From Acidobacterium sp. (GTDB lineage Bacteria; Acidobacteriota; Terriglobia; Terriglobales; Acidobacteriaceae): DNA of 8,039 nucleotides. A program made the position numbers and the translations under genes. Below, piece by piece: positions 4,934 to 8,039 of this stretch. Position 1 is the first letter of the stretch; each line of letters opens with the position of its first letter. The stretch covers positions 28,633 through 36,671 of the forward strand of contig PMAM01000141.1 in NCBI GenBank assembly GCA_003152595.1, given 5' to 3'. Below the pieces are notes generated by a model. It saw only the letters and a list, made by a program, of their open reading frames with translations. It made no database searches and was not told the origin of the DNA.

Positions 4934-5846
4934 CGGGAACCCCTTGGTTAGCTGCAAAGTTTATCAATGAGGTTGACATGTCTCCAGGCAGCGGCGCAAT
5001 GCAAAAATCAGAAGCGCGATTTTTCCCGTCAGTAATTCCCTGTTCCTCAGAGATCGTGATAAGGGTTCCGTAGGCCCAAAGGCTAGCCGTTAGAGAAAAT
5101 GTGTGCTCGTTATTATATCGAGCGTGTAAAACAGTCTTGCCTTTTTGATCGACGACTATGAGTTCGCTACGGCTGCGGTGCGGACGAGAAACTGAAAAAT
5201 AGTTGTTTGGGTTTACTCTAAATTCATCTCTGCCGAGACGCACAACTAAGTTTCCGAAGGAATCCTTCACGTCTGCAATCACGACCAATGAGCCATCCTG
5301 ACCGCGATCCAAAGAAATTACGCTCTTGCGTCCGACCGATATAATGGTCATAGGCAATTTACTAAGTGGTTCCCGAAACCCTACCGATCCTAGATTTAAA
5401 TTGATCGTATCTGGAAGAACAGGACACGATTTTACCCCAGTATCGTCTGCCGGATACAAGCGCCCATAAAGTTGAGTTAATTCGTATTCTTCCCCTTCCC
5501 ACCTGCTGTAATACATAGCGCTCACCCCAATGCCCGCTATAAGCAAAACTCCTCCATACCTGAGGACATTGAATTTCGCCAACTCCCTCCAATAGCGCCT
5601 GTTGGTCTGCGGCTTATTTAGTCTGCGGCGATTCCGCGCGCAATCAACCGCCAAAAACTGAGTCTTCATAAAATCCGATAACCAGAACAAAAGAGACGCC
5701 CAGATAGCTGCAGCGGCGAAGCACCAAGATGCAGCGTCGTAATGATGGAGTTGGATCATGAGATAGCCAACCCCGCCAAAAAGGCCATCCACGATCCAAC
5801 CGGACCGCTTCCACGTAAGCAGGGATCGGACCAGTCTTTTAGGCAT
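4920..5846 (-). CDS. Membrane protein with three N-terminal spans and a soluble C-terminal domain, unknown function
   Basis: I do not recognise this 308-residue protein. Hydrophobic spans lie at about 16-32, 40-56 and 96-112. The loop between spans 2 and 3 is rich in Arg/Lys (CARNRRRLNK, then NRRYWRE), so by the positive-inside rule that loop is cytoplasmic and the last 195 residues face outward. That domain alternates short hydrophobic strands with turns (SVISLDRGQDGSLVVIADV, then FGNLVVRLG) and looks beta-rich; it has two Cys, about C140 and C287. The ATG at 5844-5846 has no good Shine-Dalgarno. Base use differs from its neighbours: line 5221-5280 has 28 of 60 G+C, against 40 of 60 in a sampled kinase line (961-1020), and AT-ending codons are common, which suggests transfer from another genome. 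It starts 81 bases after the phosphatase stop on the same strand. Confidence 0.75.
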   Translation of the reverse strand: MPKRLVRSLLTWKRSGWIVDGLFGGVGYLMIQLHHYDAASWCFAAAAIWASLLFWLSDFMKTQFLAVDCARNRRRLNKPQTNRRYWRELAKFNVLRYGGVLLIAGIGVSAMYYSRWEGEEYELTQLYGRLYPADDTGVKSCPVLPDTINLNLGSVGFREPLSKLPMTIISVGRKSVISLDRGQDGSLVVIADVKDSFGNLVVRLGRDEFRVNPNNYFSVSRPHRSRSELIVVDQKGKTVLHARYNNEHTFSLTASLWAYGTLITISEEQGITDGKNRASDFCIAPLPGDMSTSLINFAANQGVPVEQQ

Positions 5847-5927
5847 GGCCCATTGTCCGTCCCGCCCTCTATGTGCGTCGAGTGTGTTGTTGCCACTTTC
5901 CGAGGGGTGGACTCCGCCTTTGCCGCC

Positions 5928-8039
5928 TCAGGCGTCCAGCTTGAGGATGAGCATGGTCATGTCGTCGTGCTGGGGGGCTCCGGCGGTGAACTTGTCGCAG
6001 GCTGTGAACAGGGCGCGGAGGACGTCGCCCGCGTCCTTGTCGCGCACCTTGCTGGCGGCTTCGATCATGCGCTCCTCGCCCCACTCCTCGTCGTCGTGGG
6101 TCATGGCTTCGCTGATGCCGTCGGTATAGAGCAGCAGCAGGTCGCCGGGCTCGAGGGTGAGGGCCTGCTCGACGTAGGGCGCGAGGGGGAGAAGGCCGAC
6201 GACGGGGCCGCCCGCTTCGAGACGGATGACCTGTCCGTTGCGCAGCAGGACCGGCGGGTTGTGGCCGGCGTTCACGCACTCGACGCGCCGCGTCTTCGGA
6301 TCGTAGGCGGCGAAGAAGAAGGTCGCGTAGCGGTTCGAGGCCGAGGCTTCGTAGACCAGCACGTTGACCTGGTGCATGAGCTCGGCGAAGTTGCGGGGGC
6401 TGTTGAGGGAGACGCCGCGGAGCGAGGCGCGGAGGCTGGCCATGAGGAGCGCGGCGGAGATGCCCTTGCCGGAGACGTCGCCGATGGCGAGGCCGAGGCG
6501 GCCGTCTTCGAGGTTGATGACGTCGTAGTAGTCGCCGCCGACACCGAGGGCAGCGCGGCAGGCTCCGGCGAGGGAGGCGCCGACGATGGCGGGCATCTCC
6601 TGAGGGAAGAGGCGCTCCTGGACCTCGCGGGCGATCTCCATCTCGCGATTGACGCGCTCGCGCTGCGCGGCTTCGGCGGCGAGGGAGTGGGCGAGCTCGG
6701 AGACTTCGAGGGCAAGGCCGGTCTGGCGCGCGACGGTCTGCAGCACCTGCAGGTCGGTGCGCGACCAGGCGGCTTCGGAGCGCTTGGGTCCGAGCGCCAT
6801 GATGCCCATGAGGCGGTTGCGGCCGGGGAGGGGGACGAGGAGCTCGGCGTTGAGCAGGTCGAGGGCGCGGCGCTCGGCGACGCCGGCCATCAGGTACCAG
6901 GCGTCGGGGTCGTCGCGGTAGAGGCGGGCGGGCTCGTTGGAGTTCGCGAGGTAGCGGATGGAGGAAGCCTGCGCGGGCAGGGTGAGGGCGCCGTCGGCCG
7001 AGACGCCAACGGCCTGCTCGACATAGAAGACATCGCCGCGGCGGAGGAGCATGGCGATCTGGCGGATGTGGAGGGTGTCGCAGACGGTGCGGGCGACGGT
7101 TTCCAGCAGCGGCCGGGTTTCGGTGAAGTGGCGGACCTCGTCGGAGAGCTCGTTGAGCATGACTTCGGCGTTGTAGGCCTCGCGGAAGAACTGCCGGTCG
7201 AGCCACTCCTCGATACGTTTGCTGATGCCGAAGCGGAGGGCGAGGATGATGACGAGGAAGACGAGGGCGGTCCAGATGTCGGAGGGCTGGGGCTGGCGGC
7301 GCTCGATCATGGGCAGGAATAGGCGGACGCCGATGACGATGAGGAGGGCAATCTGCACGGCCCACAGGGTGGCGCGGGCGAGCGCGTAGCGGGTGCCGAG
7401 GCGGAGGAGGACGCGGACGTCGAGGGCGCGCTGCACGACGACGACATAGGCGAGGGTGAGCGGCGCGAGCATGAAGAGGAAGGCGCCGGCGGTGCGGATC
7501 CAGTAGCCGGCGGTCGTGTTGCCGGTGACGCGGTAAGCGGTTGGCAGGTCGGGCAGGAGAACGAAGACAAGCAGGAGGGCGCCCATGCCGATGCTCATGC
7601 CGGTGGTGAGGACACGGAGGCGGCGGCGTGCGTCTTCGGTTGAGGCGGAGCGGAGCTTATCGAGGGTGAGGACGAGATAGAGGATGACGCAGAGGAGGTT
7701 GAAGGCGTTGATGGTGTTGCCGGCGAGGTTGCTGGCGCGGGCGAGGAAGGCGCCGTCGCCGCCGCCGTAGTAGTCGAAGTAAATGGCGGGATAGAGAAAG
7801 CAGAGGGCGATGCCGAAGAGGGCGAAGAGGATCCATTTGATCCAGCGGGCGCGGGCGTCGATGCGAGAGCGCTCGGGGAAGTAGACGCCGAACAGGAGCA
7901 GGGCGGGGGCGCCGGCGAGTTGCAGGGTTTCGTACCAGAATCCGCGGAGGGTTAGAGAGACGCCGCTGGCCAGGCCGCTGTTGATGAAGACGACGCTGGG
8001 GAAGGTGAGAAGGAGGAGCGTGAGCCAGGCGTTGCGGTC
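5928..8039 (-). CDS. Membrane-anchored GAF / SpoIIE-RsbU-type PP2C serine phosphatase (5' end outside window)
   Basis: The frame is open from the TGA at 5928-5930 to the right edge, giving 703 residues without the N-terminus; the ATG at 7596-7598 is internal (residue 148), since clear membrane protein continues upstream of it. About eight hydrophobic spans occupy residues 4-269, including one before FPERSR (54-59) and others near 66-82, 111-127, 148-164, 181-202, 219-242 and 255-269. A GAF-like sensor domain follows (about 295-450), then a short helical linker and the PP2C_SIG/SpoIIE domain. That domain begins EIAREVQERLFP (about 467) and has GGDYYD (501-506), GDVSGKG (520-526), NAGHNPPV, YTDG (D640) and QHDDM (HDD 691-693). 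All metal-ligand Asp positions are present, so it should be an active Mn/Mg Ser/Thr phosphatase. Such proteins often dephosphorylate anti-anti-sigma (STAS) partners; no STAS or RsbW gene is visible here. Confidence 0.93.
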   Translation of the reverse strand, partial: DRNAWLTLLLLTFPSVVFINSGLASGVSLTLRGFWYETLQLAGAPALLLFGVYFPERSRIDARARWIKWILFALFGIALCFLYPAIYFDYYGGGDGAFLARASNLAGNTINAFNLLCVILYLVLTLDKLRSASTEDARRRLRVLTTGMSIGMGALLLVFVLLPDLPTAYRVTGNTTAGYWIRTAGAFLFMLAPLTLAYVVVVQRALDVRVLLRLGTRYALARATLWAVQIALLIVIGVRLFLPMIERRQPQPSDIWTALVFLVIILALRFGISKRIEEWLDRQFFREAYNAEVMLNELSDEVRHFTETRPLLETVARTVCDTLHIRQIAMLLRRGDVFYVEQAVGVSADGALTLPAQASSIRYLANSNEPARLYRDDPDAWYLMAGVAERRALDLLNAELLVPLPGRNRLMGIMALGPKRSEAAWSRTDLQVLQTVARQTGLALEVSELAHSLAAEAAQRERVNREMEIAREVQERLFPQEMPAIVGASLAGACRAALGVGGDYYDVINLEDGRLGLAIGDVSGKGISAALLMASLRASLRGVSLNSPRNFAELMHQVNVLVYEASASNRYATFFFAAYDPKTRRVECVNAGHNPPVLLRNGQVIRLEAGGPVVGLLPLAPYVEQALTLEPGDLLLLYTDGISEAMTHDDEEWGEERMIEAASKVRDKDAGDVLRALFTACDKFTAGAPQHDDMTMLILKLDA

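Noticed and set aside
5846..5930. Phosphatase and membrane gene lie in the same reading frame, open across the 81-base gap, suggesting a stop-codon readthrough fusion
   Set aside because: A shared frame has a one-in-three chance, the gap translation looks like random sequence, and there is no readthrough context or tRNA evidence.
5742..7322. 526-residue plus-strand frame antisense to the phosphatase
   Set aside because: It has the same Gly/Ala/Glu/Val-rich shadow composition, and the opposite strand encodes an intact SpoIIE-type phosphatase with all its motifs.
5869..7365. 498-residue Arg/Pro-rich minus-strand frame overlapping the phosphatase in another frame
   Set aside because: Nearly half Arg and Pro, without any structure; it is a frame-shifted shadow of the phosphatase gene.
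7596..7598. ATG at 7598 as the start of the phosphatase gene
   Set aside because: The frame stays open to the window edge and the upstream translation (FWYETLQLAG, FPERSRID, WIKWILFALF) is clearly membrane protein of the same gene, so this Met is internal.

Overview
The window looks like chromosomal DNA from a GC-rich bacterium, most likely an acidobacterium of the Terriglobia type. The reasons are the strongly C/G-biased third codon positions, a Ser/Thr kinase fused to a TolB-like domain and TPRs, a multi-membrane-span GAF/SpoIIE phosphatase, a Cys/His-finger protein of a kind I associate from memory with acidobacteria, and intergenic hairpin repeats of the 'CTGAAG' type. The taxonomic call is inference from these traits; there is no rRNA or tRNA in the window.

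Layout, left to right. Bases 1-327 (+) encode a small protein with a membrane hairpin. An orphan AbrB/MazE-fold DNA-binding protein (281-475, -) overlaps its 3' end and has a good ribosome binding site. A spacer of about 100 bp with a small inverted repeat separates it from a divergent 817-residue soluble Ser/Thr kinase (579-3032, +) with intact catalytic motifs. A gene-free, G-rich stretch follows (3033-3522), holding a possible G-quadruplex and a short tandem heptamer repeat. Next is a Cys/His-finger protein of unknown function (3523-4236, -), with two strong U-tract hairpins directly upstream and a possible promoter behind them. Bases 4252-4798 carry no convincing long gene but contain a dense cluster of hairpins, several sharing the same CTGAAG apex in the same orientation, plus a 23-base direct repeat.

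The right half is all on the minus strand: a very small Lys-rich candidate CDS (4799-4933), a visibly AT-richer three-span membrane protein of unknown function (4920-5846), and a SpoIIE/RsbU-type PP2C phosphatase with membrane, GAF and phosphatase parts (5928-8039) whose N-terminus lies beyond the window.

How the genes may relate: the kinase and the PP2C phosphatase both belong to Ser/Thr phospho-signalling, but they are about 2.9 kb apart on opposite strands, and nothing in the sequence proves they share a substrate. The AT-richer membrane gene and the hairpin cluster beside it suggest a region that has gained DNA. I see no convincing new multi-gene system. The most unusual signal is the oriented hairpin cluster at 4520-4745.
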